Shown here: positions 49,832 through 57,472 of the stretch, one piece after another
Position numbering within the stretch: the stretch's first letter is position 1
How the letters are laid out: each line of letters opens with the position of its first letter
NCBI RefSeq assembly: GCF_003610465.1
Contig: NZ_RAQI01000004.1
Coordinates: forward strand, 124,001-188,000
Length of the DNA stretch: 64,000 nucleotides
Direction of reading: 5' to 3'
Source of the DNA: Xenorhabdus ehlersii
GTDB taxonomy: Bacteria > Pseudomonadota > Gammaproteobacteria > Enterobacterales > Enterobacteriaceae
Made by a program: the position numbers and the translations under genes
Notes under the pieces: model-generated
What the model saw: the letters and a program-made list of their open reading frames with translations, nothing else
What the model was told of the DNA's origin: nothing
Database searches by the model: none

Positions 49832-52511
49832 ATGAATATTACTGTAATACAACGATATTGGGGAAAAGCGCGAAAACTAAAAGCTTTAGAGGGAGATGAA
49901 TATCATCTGTTATCTTTCCACTCTCTGGATGTGGTCAGTGTTGCTGCGTACTGGTGGGATCATAGTCCGGGATTAAGACATCTGTTTTGCATCCATCAAA
50001 ATAGGAATGAACGTGAGGTGAGGGCATGGGTACTCTTTTTTGTCGCCTTACATGATCTGGGTAAATTTGATATCCGCTTTCAATATAAATCCCCACAAAC
50101 ATGGTTATCTTTAAACCCAGAAGATAAACAACCCCGATTACCTTCAATCAAAGAATGTCAAAGTTACGATCATGGCGCCACAGGGCTTTATTGGTTTATT
50201 AATGACTATCAGCCAGAATCATCTGAAGACGATGATGACTTTGAATTTACTGATACAGTACACCTTTATCAGAATTGGTTCTCCTGGATAGAAGCAGTAT
50301 GTGGCCATCATGGCGTTATCAGGCAGAAAAAGGATGTCATCCATTGTGTTGATTATCCGCTGCCATTTTTATTACGTCACCATGCAGCTCGTGATAAACA
50401 AGCCCGGCTAGCCTGGTTGGATATTGCTGCGGAGTTGTTTTTATCGCCAGTGGGTCTTTCGTTACAAGATACTCCACCTGATTGTTCCGTTTTGATGGCT
50501 GGGTTTTGTTCGATAGCGGACTGGCTAGGCTCTTGGTCAACCGGAGATACTTTTAACTACCGCGCTGCTGCTGTCTCTGATGTGGCGGAGTTGCGAGCTT
50601 ATTTCGAACAGCGTTACCAAGAAGATGCTATGCGTGTGGTGACGCGTAGTGGCTTAATAGGTCAGGTGAAACAGGACGCTTCAGTGCAGGCATTACTTGA
50701 TACCGGTTATCAACCTCGGCAAGTACAGACTCTAGTTGATAAACTTTCTGTAGTTTCAGGATTGACACTGATCGAAGCGCCGACAGGTTCTGGTAAAACG
50801 GAAGCTGCACTGGCTTATGCCTGGAAATTATTGGAGCACAATCTGGCTGATAGCATTATCTTTGCATTGCCGACTCAGGCTACGGCTAACGCGATGCTGG
50901 ATCGTATGGACAAGTTAGCGGAAAAAACTCTTCACGGCTCCGAACCTGATTCTTGCTCATGGTAATGCGCGTTTTAATACAACTTTTCAGGCGATCAAAC
51001 AGCGCGGGATTAATCTTCAAGAGGAAGAGGCTTGGAGCCAGTGTTGCGAATGGCTATCGCAGGGGCGGAAACGGGTTTTTTTAGGACAAATCGGGGTTTG
51101 TACTATCGATCAGGTGCTGGTCTCTGTATTGCCGATCCGTCATCGTTTTATCCGTGGCTTTGGTGTTGGCCGCAGTGTGCTGATAATCGATGAGATACAT
51201 GCTTATGATCAATATATGTACGGTTTGCTGGATGCGGTTTTACATAATCAATTGCGTGCCGGAAGCTCTGCAATCTTACTGTCGGCCACCTTACCGCAAA
51301 AACAGAAACAACAGTTATTAAACAGTTATGTTCCCTTACCTGATAACGCTAACAGTGAGCAAGCTGTGGCAGTGGAAGATACGCCTTATCCTCTGGTTAG
51401 CTGGGTTGGAAATGGTGAGACGCAGTTTTTTGACTTGCAAGATCAACCTGAGCAATATCCTACCACATTCTCTCTCCATCTTGAGCCTTATTACACAGAA
51501 GATGCGGTGCCTGATAATTCCTTATTGGAACGTATGGTTGATGCTGCGCGTAAGGGGGCTCAAGTATGTCTGATCTGTAATTTAGTCGATGTGGCTCAAC
51601 AGGCTTGGCGGCAACTAAAAGAGCTAGCGGCGGGCAGGGTTGATGTTATGTTGTTTCATGCCCGTTTTAGCCTGGTGGATCGTCAGGTAAAAGAGAGTGC
51701 TGTACTGAGTTGCTTTGGTAAAGGAGGAAACCGTTGTGATGGGCGTATTTTGGTCGCTACCCAAGTCGTTGAGCAATCCCTTGATGTCGATTTTGACTGG
51801 ATTATCACCCAACACTGTCCGGTAGATCTTTTGTTCCAGCGTCTGGGTAGATTACATCGTCACTGGTGTACGATACGTCCTGAAGATTTTGCACACCCTA
51901 AGGCTGTCGTTCTTTTCCCCATTACCACAGGATATGGACGGTTTGGCAAAATCTATAGTCATACTCGAGTTATGTGGCGTACCCAAAAATGGATTGAAGC
52001 TTTGCAGGGCAAACCACTTTCTTTTCCTGATGCCTACCGCAAGTGGCTTGAGCCTATTTATCGGGAAGATATTTCAGAACCTGAGCCTCAATGGGTGACT
52101 GAAGGTATGAAAGTCTTTGAAGAGAATAATTTCACTCAGCGTATGAAAGCACAGCGAATGGTGGATTGGGCTGAAATAGTTGGATTTCGGGACGTTGAAG
52201 GTAATGAGAGAGCTGTCACTCGTGATGGTGCCATGAGTATTCCTTTGGTGCCTTTTGTTGTGACAGAAGTAGGAAGGCAGTTGTTAGATGGCAGTATTTA
52301 TGAACAACGAGGGGAATTTCAGCGGCAGGAGGTATTAACCCGTAACCAGGTTAATGTCCCTTTGGGATGGAAACAAAAATTGGGTTTAGTTCAGGATAAA
52401 TGGAACAGAGTTTGGCTGGAAGGGAACAACGATATTACCGATTGGGATTGGAGTAGTAAGGATGGCAGATTGCGTTACAGCCATGAACAGGGAATGGTAT
52501 TGGTATTATAA
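49832..52511 (+). CDS. cas3: Type I-E nuclease-helicase Cas3 (reading frame interrupted by +1 A)
   Basis: Degrades DNA unwound by Cascade. The first frame (49832-50965) holds the HD nuclease motifs (FVALHDLGKFD, VCGHHG) and helicase motif I (APTGSGKTEAALAYAW). It ends prematurely after a run of six A at 50922-50927. Removing one A restores AEKLFTAPNLILAHGNARFN and joins the second frame to 52511, with the DExH box IIDEIHAYD, motif III LLSATLP and motif VI QRLGRLHRHW. Total about 890 residues, normal for I-E Cas3. Given the same lesion in essential infB, sequencing error is a real possibility. Confidence 0.92.
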
Positions 52512-52524
52512 CCATCCCCTCTGA

Positions 52525-52605
52525 TAAATCCCAAAAGGGTTTGGGAACTTGAAATGTTATCCATATACAAAATAACGGTTTATCCCTGGCAAGTGCAGGG
52601 AACGC
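52525..52605 (-). ncRNA. Candidate Cascade-guided regulatory RNA (CreA/CreR-like)
   Basis: About 80-nt minus-strand transcript unit. It comprises a single CRISPR-like repeat at its 5' end (52605-52576), a guide starting at 52575 and a hairpin TCCCAAA / TTTGGGA (52546-52529) followed by TTTATC as a weak terminator. A good promoter ends 7 nt before the repeat. The guide starts TTATTTTGTATATG and its first 14 nt match the sequence at 52683-52670 (minus strand) beside an AAG PAM, with mismatches only at positions 6 and 12. Cas6e could process it because the stem and the 3' handle ATAAACCG are intact. Function is inferred from architecture. Confidence 0.72.
52576..52605 (-). repeat. Solitary degenerate CRISPR repeat in the cas3-cse1 gap
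   Basis: Reads on the minus strand as GCGTTCCCTG, a 7-nt loop, CAGGGATAAACCG. The array repeat reads CTGTTCCCCG ... CGGGGATAAACCG. The 3' handle ATAAACCG is identical. The stem has a compensatory change (C-G to T-A) that keeps pairing, which indicates selection for structure. 30 nt versus 29, the extra base in the loop. Confidence 0.85.
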
Positions 52606-52611
52606 TAAGAC

Positions 52612-52639
52612 AGTATACCTTGCGGATTGTAACAGGCAA
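52612..52639 (-). promoter_or_regulatory. Promoter of the solitary-repeat RNA
   Basis: On the minus strand: -35 TTGCCT (52639-52634), 16-bp spacer, -10 TATACT (52617-52612). The expected start site, about 7 nt on, coincides with the first base of the degenerate repeat at 52605. Confidence 0.65.
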
Positions 52640-52651
52640 TAAATTTGATTG

Positions 52652-52686
52652 TCCAAAAAGTAAATATATCACATACATAATAACTT
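52652..52686 (-). promoter_or_regulatory. Predicted Cascade target site in the cse1-operon/38-codon ORF promoter
   Basis: Minus strand: PAM AAG (52686-52684) then a protospacer beginning TTATTATGTATGTG (52683-52670). It pairs with the solitary guide at 12 of the first 14 positions, including all seed positions except 6 and 12. The rest of the protospacer is poorly matched, which would allow binding without Cas3 cleavage. It lies just upstream of or overlapping the likely -35 region for the downstream ORF (TATTAT at 52705-52710 is a possible -10). Confidence 0.65.
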
Positions 52687-52754
52687 GAATTTTTTTGCTA
52701 TTCATATTATTTACCTGTATCTTTAATCCTCTAACTTTTGTGAGGGGTGTAGGA

Positions 52755-52871
52755 ATGAGAGAATTTGTAAAAAATATCAGGTTATTAATCAACGCCATCA
52801 ATTCCGTCACTCCGATGGGAATTGTAATTGCATCCCTTTCGGTGGTGGCATTGGCGTTGCTGTTGAAATAG
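52755..52871 (+). CDS. 38-residue hydrophobic peptide, candidate CreT-like toxin
   Basis: ATG 52755 has a strong ribosome site GAGGGG (52742-52747) 7 nt upstream. The 38 codons encode a basic amphipathic start (MREFVKNIRLLINAIN) and one membrane segment (MGIVIASLSVVALALLL) ending in Lys, the layout of small membrane-active toxins. It lies between cas3 and cse1, 31 bp before cse1, and its promoter region carries the predicted Cascade target. It resembles no protein I can name. It could instead be a leader peptide of the cse1 operon. Confidence 0.6.
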   Translation: MREFVKNIRLLINAINSVTPMGIVIASLSVVALALLLK

Positions 52872-52902
52872 CAAAAATTTTTGGTTAAGGGAGGAAAAGT
52901 TG

Positions 52903-54417
52903 ATGGATTTACTGGTTCATAATTGGATTCCTGTCCGCCCGATGGCAGGGGGAATACCCACCACAATTTCTCTGCAAACATTATTGTGTTCGGACGAACA
53001 ATGGATTTTATGTTTGCCCAGAGATGATATGGAGCTATCTGCTCTCCAGTTGCTGGTTTGTCTCACTCAGGTGATTTGGACACCGCAAGATGATCAGACT
53101 TTGCGCCTGCGTATAAAACAGCCGCTGACATTTGACGACTTCGTTCAGGGAATTTCTGCCTGGAGTGATACTTTTCAGCTTGATCACCCCGATATGCCAT
53201 TTATGCAGTTCAAAGGTGTGTCAGCTAATGACGTGACGAGTATGGATAAGTTGTTAGCTGGATTGACTGGCGCCACCAACTGCACCTTCATTAATGAGCC
53301 GGGGCAAGGGGATGCATTGTGTGGTGGCTGTACCGTTATTGCCTTGTTTAACAAGGCTAATAATGCGCCTAGTTTTGGTGGAGGATTTAAAAGTGGTTTA
53401 CGTGGAGGCGCTCCCGTTACCACTCTATTACAGGCAATAAATAGCCGTTATGCTGATCTACGCACGACGATCTGGTTGAATGTGCTAACACAACCTTATT
53501 TGCAACAATTGTTTAGCAAAGACTTGCAGGCTAAACAATTGCCAGTATGGCAAGAACCGATTCAGGCAGGTGCAACCATTCCTGCGACACATATCGGTTT
53601 ACTAAGAGGGTTGTTCTGGCAACCCAACCATATTGAATTATGCCCCCCAGTGGGAGTTGGTCAGTGCAGCGGTTGCGGACAACAAGCCACACAACGCTAT
53701 ACGGGCTTCCTGAAAGAAAAGTTTAATTTCTCGGTGGAGGGCATATGGCCACATCCCCACTCTCCGCGTGTATTACAGGTAAAACAAGGAGTGGTGGAAG
53801 AGAAATTCCTGGCCTTCACAACCTCTGCACCTTCATGGACACAAATCAGCCGTTTACTGGTCAGCCGTGAAGCGGATAAAAAAGAAGGACATCGCCCTGC
53901 TGCTGTGGTGGATCAAAGCAGAAGCGTGTTTTCCAAGGCTCAGATGCAATTGATTGTGGGTGGTTATCGTAATAATCAGGCGTCAATTTTGGAGCGACGA
54001 CATGATGTGATGGTTGTTAATCAGGGATGGCAAACCCATCCTGAAGTGATTAACGAAGTTGTCGGAATTGGCCTAGGATATAAGACAGCTTTGCGTAAGG
54101 CACTTTACATCTTTGCGGAAGGTATCAAAGAGAATGATATCAAAGGGGCTGGAATACCGGTGCATGAAAAGGGAGAGCGAGAATATTACCGACAGAGTGA
54201 CTTGCTTATCCCTAATTTGTTGGCATCTATCGATTTTACACAGGCAGATGAGTACTTAGAGCAATTGAAGAAAAGTCTAAATAATTTGTGTATTAATCTT
54301 TTTAAACAAATGACCGCACCTTATCGCCATCACCCCAAGCTGGTCAAGGCATTAGCTATTGCCCGCCGTAGCCTACACAAACAACTCACTGCTTTGAGTC
54401 AGCCTCAAGGAGAATAA
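52903..54417 (+). CDS. cse1: Cascade large subunit Cse1 (Cas8e/CasA)
   Basis: Recognises the PAM and recruits Cas3. 504 residues from ATG 52903 with GGGAGG 8 nt upstream. The N-terminal LVHNWIPVRPMAGG is typical. A Cys-rich region (CSGCGQQ near 255) is present, and the C-terminal four-helix bundle occupies about 370-500. The 2-bp gap to cse2 indicates coupling. Divergent in sequence from E. coli CasA, as usual for this subunit. Confidence 0.94.
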   Translation: MDLLVHNWIPVRPMAGGIPTTISLQTLLCSDEQWILCLPRDDMELSALQLLVCLTQVIWTPQDDQTLRLRIKQPLTFDDFVQGISAWSDTFQLDHPDMPFMQFKGVSANDVTSMDKLLAGLTGATNCTFINEPGQGDALCGGCTVIALFNKANNAPSFGGGFKSGLRGGAPVTTLLQAINSRYADLRTTIWLNVLTQPYLQQLFSKDLQAKQLPVWQEPIQAGATIPATHIGLLRGLFWQPNHIELCPPVGVGQCSGCGQQATQRYTGFLKEKFNFSVEGIWPHPHSPRVLQVKQGVVEEKFLAFTTSAPSWTQISRLLVSREADKKEGHRPAAVVDQSRSVFSKAQMQLIVGGYRNNQASILERRHDVMVVNQGWQTHPEVINEVVGIGLGYKTALRKALYIFAEGIKENDIKGAGIPVHEKGEREYYRQSDLLIPNLLASIDFTQADEYLEQLKKSLNNLCINLFKQMTAPYRHHPKLVKALAIARRSLHKQLTALSQPQGE

Positions 54418-54419
54418 AA

Positions 54420-54917
54420 ATGTCGTTTGATTCCGATTTTGATCTACTTGCTCTCTACAAAGCTTGGAAGGAACTGGATAACGGTGCTTGTGCCCAACTT
54501 AGGCGTGTGACTGAACCTGAAAAACTAAGGGATATTCCTGCTTTTTACCGGCTAGTACAACCTTTCGGCTGGAAGGAGGCAGAGAAACAATGGCCATTGC
54601 TCCGTATGGTGTTTTGTCTGAGTGCAGGGAAAGAAGTTATTGAACATACTGAACCGGATGAAGAAAATCCCAAAGGTATTAGTCTGGGTAAGGCGCTGGC
54701 AGATAGTGAGCGTATCAGTGAACGCCGGCTGTACCAAGTGTTGCGTGCGGATTGGCCTAACGATATGGTGCAGTTGCGTCGTTTGCTCATCCATGCTGAA
54801 CCTAAGCTTTACTGGCCAGCGTTGGCCAAGCAATTAATACGGTGGAATCAACATGTTCGCCGTCAGATCTTAGAAGATTTCATACTTGCTCTTCCTCCTA
54901 AAAAGAAAACCGCATAA
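54420..54917 (+). CDS. cse2: Cascade small subunit Cse2 (CasB)
   Basis: All-helical dimer-forming subunit that stabilises the crRNA/target DNA. 165 residues, within the family range. Recognisable features are LRRVTEPEKLRDIPAFYRL and SERRLYQVLRADWPNDMVQLRRLL. Second gene of the cse1 operon, 12 bp before cas7. Confidence 0.94.
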   Translation: MSFDSDFDLLALYKAWKELDNGACAQLRRVTEPEKLRDIPAFYRLVQPFGWKEAEKQWPLLRMVFCLSAGKEVIEHTEPDEENPKGISLGKALADSERISERRLYQVLRADWPNDMVQLRRLLIHAEPKLYWPALAKQLIRWNQHVRRQILEDFILALPPKKKTA

Positions 54918-54929
54918 GGATGTAACATA

Positions 54930-56021
54930 ATGAACAATTTTATTAACTTCCACGTACTAATCTCCCATAGCCCGGCTTGCCTGAACCGTGATGATATGGA
55001 TATGCAAAAAGACGCTATCTTTGGTGGCAAGCGTCGGGTGCGTATTTCCAGCCAAAGTCTTAAACGAGCAATGCGTAAAAGCAACTACTACATGCGACAT
55101 CTGGGGGAGTCGAGTATTCGTACTATTCAACTGGCTGAACTTAGAAATGTTTTACATGAACGTTTGGGAGCACGCTTTGAAACAGCGCTGATTGATCGTT
55201 CACTAGCTCTATTGATAGGAAAAGACATTGATGATGCGAAGGAAATAATTGGGGATGCGGTATTTCCCTGGGTAACAGAAGAAGTCGCCTGGTTCTGTGA
55301 ACAGGTTGCTCAAGCAGATGCTGAAAAACTTGATGCCAAAAAATTGGCAAAGCAACTGAAACCGCATATTGCGGCTATGCGTGCTAATTTACAAAATGGC
55401 GTTGACGTGGCGTTAAGTGGCCGTATGGCGACTAGCGGCCTGATGAGTCAGCTGGGTAAAGTAGATGGTGCTATGTCCATCGCACATGCTATCACTACAC
55501 ATGCTGTGGAATCGGATATTGACTGGTTTTCTGCCGTTGATGATTTAAAAGATCTGGGCTCTGCTCATTTGGGAACTCAGGAATTCTCTGCTGGTGTTTT
55601 CTACCGCTATGCCAGCCTGAATCTTGCGCAATTACAGGAGAATCTGGGGGGGATTGAACGCAGTAAGGTGCTAGATATTGCCGCACATCTGGCGCATATG
55701 TTGGCGACGGAAACACCGAATGCGAAACAACGTACATTCGCGGCGTTTAATCCAGCGGATTTGGTAATCGTCAACTTTTCTGATGTACCAGTGTCTATGG
55801 CCAACGCTTTTGAAACACCTGTCAAAGCAAAACAGGATGGCTATCTCAAACCTTCTATTGAAGCGTTCACAAATTACTGGAACCGTGTTGCCCAAGTGTA
55901 TGGACTAACTGGATCGGCTGCGCAATTCTCTTTGTTGAATACAACGCTTCCGGAAGGTGTTTTGTCCAAATCAGGATTGGAAGAACTGAAGAACTGGATC
56001 CGTAGTAACGGTGAGGGTTAA
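54930..56021 (+). CDS. cas7: Cascade backbone subunit Cas7e (CasC/Cse4)
   Basis: Six copies coat the crRNA and kink it every sixth nucleotide, which is relevant to the guide-target pattern described in this window. 363 residues. [15 protein letters not shown] (about 34-48) is the conserved RNA-binding segment, with [20 protein letters not shown] and the C-terminal [22 protein letters not shown]. Starts 12 bp after cse2. Confidence 0.96.
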   Translation: MNNFINFHVLISHSPACLNRDDMDMQKDAIFGGKRRVRISSQSLKRAMRKSNYYMRHLGESSIRTIQLAELRNVLHERLGARFETALIDRSLALLIGKDIDDAKEIIGDAVFPWVTEEVAWFCEQVAQADAEKLDAKKLAKQLKPHIAAMRANLQNGVDVALSGRMATSGLMSQLGKVDGAMSIAHAITTHAVESDIDWFSAVDDLKDLGSAHLGTQEFSAGVFYRYASLNLAQLQENLGGIERSKVLDIAAHLAHMLATETPNAKQRTFAAFNPADLVIVNFSDVPVSMANAFETPVKAKQDGYLKPSIEAFTNYWNRVAQVYGLTGSAAQFSLLNTTLPEGVLSKSGLEELKNWIRSNGEG

Positions 56022-56023
56022 AT

Positions 56024-56692
56024 ATGGCTTCTTATCTCATATTACGCCTTTCCGGCCCCATGCAGTTTTGGGGGCAGCCCACGTTTGAAGGTATGCGTCC
56101 TACCGCTAATTTTCCCACTCGCAGTGGCTTACTGGGATTGCTTGGGGCGTGTCTTGGGATACGCCGAAATGACAAAGAGTTACTTCAGGCCTTGTCCGAC
56201 AGTGTGCGTTTCGCGGTGCGTTGTGATGATCATAAATTGGGTGATAAGTTTGTGGAGTTGAGCAAAATTACGGATTATCACACCATTAAGGATGCTAGAG
56301 TCGATTACGTTGGTTTGAAAAGCCATGACACCATCCAAACTTGGCGTGAATACCTCTGTGATGCCCATTTTACCGTAGCTGTTTGGTGTTTACCCAACAG
56401 TCATTACAAACTAGTGAATTTAGTCACTTCAGTTCAGAAGCCGTGGTTTACTCCCTATTTGGGAAGACGCAGTTGCCCATTGAGTCATCCACTCTATTTG
56501 GGACAGTGTGAGGCAGATAATCCCCGATTGGCATTAAATCAATTCGGTGGCGGAGGAACTATTTATAGCGAAGAGGCTATCAATCCCAAAGCCCCTCCTT
56601 TACATGTTCGTGATGAGCCTATTATTGCCTTACCACGTCAGTTTTCGACACATGATTGGTTTGTTATTCAGGGAGATTTGCCATGTTCTTAA
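56024..56692 (+). CDS. cas5: Cascade subunit Cas5e (CasD)
   Basis: Caps the 5' handle of the crRNA. 222 residues, RAMP fold starting MASYLILRLSGPMQFWGQ, with the thumb-region segment NFPTRSGLLGLLGACLGI. The last 10 bp overlap cas6e, so the two are translationally coupled. Confidence 0.95.
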   Translation: MASYLILRLSGPMQFWGQPTFEGMRPTANFPTRSGLLGLLGACLGIRRNDKELLQALSDSVRFAVRCDDHKLGDKFVELSKITDYHTIKDARVDYVGLKSHDTIQTWREYLCDAHFTVAVWCLPNSHYKLVNLVTSVQKPWFTPYLGRRSCPLSHPLYLGQCEADNPRLALNQFGGGGTIYSEEAINPKAPPLHVRDEPIIALPRQFSTHDWFVIQGDLPCS

Positions 56693-57282
56693 GCAAAGTC
56701 TGGATTGACTGGCGATGGGCAAAAGATCCCTATCAATTGCATCGGGCTTTGTGGCAACTTTTTCCTCATCGTCCTAATGATGCACGTGATTTTCTCTTTC
56801 GGATTGAGGCTCAACACTTTGGTCGTGGTGCGGAAGCTTTATTGCAATCAGTGCAGGCACCTTCGTCAGCGCAAGCGGCTCAGGTTATCGTGAGTAAACC
56901 TATTCAGTGGTCTATTCCGAATGGTGCCAAGCTACGTTTTAAGTTACGGGCTAATCCGATTAAGACTATTAAAGACGGAGAACAGCGCCGTGATCGCAAC
57001 GGTAAGATCAAAGGTTGCCGAGTACCGCTCATTCATGAGGAGGAACAGTTGCAGTGGTTATCGCGCAAATTAGCAGGAGCGGCGCTGTTATCGACGGCTT
57101 GGGTAACACCGGAGTCCCCAATCTATTTTTACAAAGATGATATTAGGGGAAAAATTCAGCCAATATGTTTTGAAGGGCAAATCATCGTACAGGAAAATGA
57201 ATCCTTTATTACTCTTTTAAGTCAAGGAATTGGTCCGGCTAAAGCTATGGGTTGTGGTTTACTCTCTTTGGGTTTGAGTTAG
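56683..57282 (+). CDS. cas6e: crRNA endonuclease Cas6e (CasE/Cse3)
   Basis: Cuts the repeat RNA at the base of its hairpin to leave the 8-nt 5' handle. 199 residues from ATG 56683 (GGGAGA site). His at residue 20 (YQLHRALW) coincides with the catalytic His of E. coli CasE, and the Gly-rich loop GIGPAKAMGCGLLSL lies near the C-terminus. It is the last cas gene before the array; no cas1 or cas2 follows. Confidence 0.95.
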   Translation: MFLSKVWIDWRWAKDPYQLHRALWQLFPHRPNDARDFLFRIEAQHFGRGAEALLQSVQAPSSAQAAQVIVSKPIQWSIPNGAKLRFKLRANPIKTIKDGEQRRDRNGKIKGCRVPLIHEEEQLQWLSRKLAGAALLSTAWVTPESPIYFYKDDIRGKIQPICFEGQIIVQENESFITLLSQGIGPAKAMGCGLLSLGLS

Positions 57283-57472
57283 AGATGATCCTCGTAGCAC
57301 AAATTTTTCGTATAGGGAATTTCGGTAGATCGGGATGGTTTAAGTTTTGTCTTTTTTAACATTTTGAAAAACAAATATTTTTATATTTAATAAAATGCGT
57401 TTTTTAAGTAAAAAACGTGGTGGAATTATTTATATCAAATAAGCTCTTTAAAAACAAATAGATATAATTAGT
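57283..57472 (+). promoter_or_regulatory. CRISPR leader
   Basis: 190 bp between cas6e and the first repeat, A/T-rich with several T and A tracts and no ORF. It should contain the pre-crRNA promoter; a weak candidate is TTGAAA at 57364-57369 with TAATAA about 18 bp on. I found no convincing IHF site of the E. coli type. The array's degenerate last repeat at the other end confirms this as the leader side. Confidence 0.75.

Noticed and set aside
51114..52511. Separate gene for the C-terminal half of Cas3 starting at GTG 51114
   Set aside because: Sequence between 50928 and 51114 in the same frame is also Cas3-like and continuous, so this is the shifted remainder of one gene rather than an independent start.
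57283..57472. cas1 or cas2 remnant in the leader
   Set aside because: No frame in this 190-bp interval resembles either protein; it reads as an A/T-rich leader.
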